64,000 nt of DNA from Flammeovirgaceae bacterium. GTDB lineage: Bacteria > Bacteroidota > Bacteroidia > Cytophagales > Cyclobacteriaceae. Numbering within the stretch: position 1 is the first letter of the stretch; each line of letters begins with the position of its first letter. The notes below the pieces were generated by a model, which was not told the origin of the DNA, made no database searches, and saw only the letters and a list, made by a program, of their open reading frames with translations. This document shows, in pieces, positions 63,543 to 64,000 of the stretch. The stretch spans positions 117,479 through 181,478 of the forward strand of contig JAJTEH010000004.1 of NCBI GenBank assembly GCA_021298355.1, written 5' to 3'. Position numbers and translations under genes: made by a program.

Positions 63543-64000
63543 ATGGGATATAAATACCACGTCTGTATCAAAACAAAGCCAGAGGAAGCCGAAAGGTTAA
63601 AACCCGCATCCACAAAAAGGAAGTAAGCTACCTTAAAAAGAAAGTTACCTAGTGTAAAAAGAAAGTTGGCTTCCGTAAAAAGAAAACTCGCGTCCGTAAA
63701 AAGAAAGTTGGCTTCCTAAAAAAGAAAACTCGTGTCCGTAAAAAGAAAGTTGGCTTCCGTAAAAAGGAAACTCGCGTCCGTAAAAAGAAAGCTGGCTTCC
63801 TAAAAAAGAAAACCCGCGTCCGTAAAAAGAAAGTTGGCTTCCGTAAAAAGAAAACTCGTGTCCGTAAAAAGAAAGTTGGCTTCCGTAAAAAGAAAACTCG
63901 CGTCCGTAAAAAGAAAGTTGGCTTCCGTAAAAAGAAAACTCGCGTCCGTAAAAAGAAAGTTGGCTTCCGTAAAAAGAAAACTCGCGTCCGTAAAAAGAAA
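63543..64000 (+). pseudogene. Possible broken reading frame running into the 21-bp array
   Basis: ATG at 63543 opens a frame MGYKYHVCIKTKPEEAERL followed by KPASTKRK and then TAA at 63624. Read on in the same phase, the array gives ATLKRK, LPSVKRK, then repeated LASVKRK units, with further TAA stops at 63717 and 63801; from 63804 it is open to the window edge. The frame phase never changes because all units are 21 bases. This may be a decayed gene for a very basic heptad-repeat protein, or pure coincidence of a satellite-like repeat. No promoter or known family was seen. Confidence 0.25.
63602..64000. repeat. Tandem array of 21-bp units, at least 19 copies, running off the right edge
   Basis: Nineteen consecutive 21-base units fill 63602-64000 with no insertion or deletion. 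All share a version of tccgtaaaaagaaa at the end. From 63665 two types alternate strictly: A begins gttggct and B begins actcgcg, making a 42-bp higher-order unit. The first three units (63602-63664) are degenerate; units 4-13 carry scattered substitutions (two A units read tcctaaaaaagaaa); units 14-19 (from 63875) are identical to the A or B consensus. So the left end is the old edge and homogenisation increases to the right. The array continues beyond the window. Confidence 0.95.

Noticed and set aside
63602..64000. CRISPR array
   Set aside because: The 21-base units follow each other directly, with no unique spacers, and unit differences are single-base changes in an alternating two-type pattern.
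63653..64000. A coding frame giving VGFRKKK/TRVRKKK in the array, or minus-strand frames giving SFYGREF/SFYGSQL
   Set aside because: They are open for over 300 bases but contain no start codon in the window, and open frames are expected in all phases of a repeat whose length is a multiple of three. The unit types do not encode the same peptide there.
1..64000. tRNA and rRNA genes
   Set aside because: I looked through the gaps for cloverleaf-like patterns and rRNA-like stretches and saw none; a covariance search would be needed to be certain.

Overview
The window looks like ordinary chromosome from a member of the Bacteroidota, most likely a Cytophagales-type bacterium. The evidence is a secreted protease with a type IX secretion C-terminal sorting domain, a TonB-dependent receptor with an N-terminal carboxypeptidase-regulatory-like domain, a fused SecDF, families largely confined to the phylum (DUF3667, DUF4834, WbqC), weak ribosome binding sites, and repeated matches to the Bacteroidota promoter -7 element TAnnTTTG. 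No rRNA, tRNA, CRISPR array, insertion sequence or prophage was seen.

Layout. 1-11,000: a partial cytochrome b5-like gene, an M19 dipeptidase lipoprotein, a T9SS metalloprotease, carB, a small DUF4834 protein, dapF, a purine nucleoside phosphorylase, a small secreted Cys-rich protein and an aldo/keto reductase, closed by a perfect 34-bp palindrome. 11,000-25,900: a SPOR lipoprotein and secA, a TonB receptor, a response regulator, clpC, wbqC-like and tsaC-type genes, then mltG, a YbgC-type thioesterase and a BrkB-type membrane protein, meeting scpA tail to tail. 25,900-32,500: dxs and a hydrolase, a zinc-ribbon membrane protein, hpf, a Xer recombinase, rpsU and an acyl-CoA dehydrogenase. 32,500-36,900: a nucleotide-sugar operon (ugd, uxs, rfbB, rfbA). 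36,950-41,640: the rimP-nusA-infB operon with a leader hairpin. 41,640-50,230: a TPR histidine kinase, a peroxiredoxin-like protein, a saccharopine-dehydrogenase-like protein, DUF3667, an AT-rich stretch with a tiny secreted peptide, a TlpA-like protein and an orphan membrane protein, then rarA. 50,230-59,100: a VWA membrane protein, a lipoprotein, a tightly overlapping four-gene membrane operon (TM2, DUF2752, DUF4870, M48 protease), an RDD protein and secDF. 59,100-63,460: udk, then the nrnA-FKBP-FKBP-rdgB operon, and ndk. 63,543-64,000: a tandem array of 21-bp units that runs off the right edge.

Most genes are housekeeping: protein export (secA, secDF), proteolysis (clpC, M48), translation (rpsU, hpf, rimP, infB), nucleotide metabolism (carB, PNP, udk, rdgB, ndk), cell wall (dapF, mltG) and surface polysaccharide precursors. 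The least explained material is the 21-bp array at the right edge, the AT-rich 47.3-48.9 kb stretch with its 45-residue secreted peptide, and the overlapping membrane operon at 53.0-55.0 kb. I did not see a clearly recognisable new multi-gene system; the array is the strongest unexplained signal.
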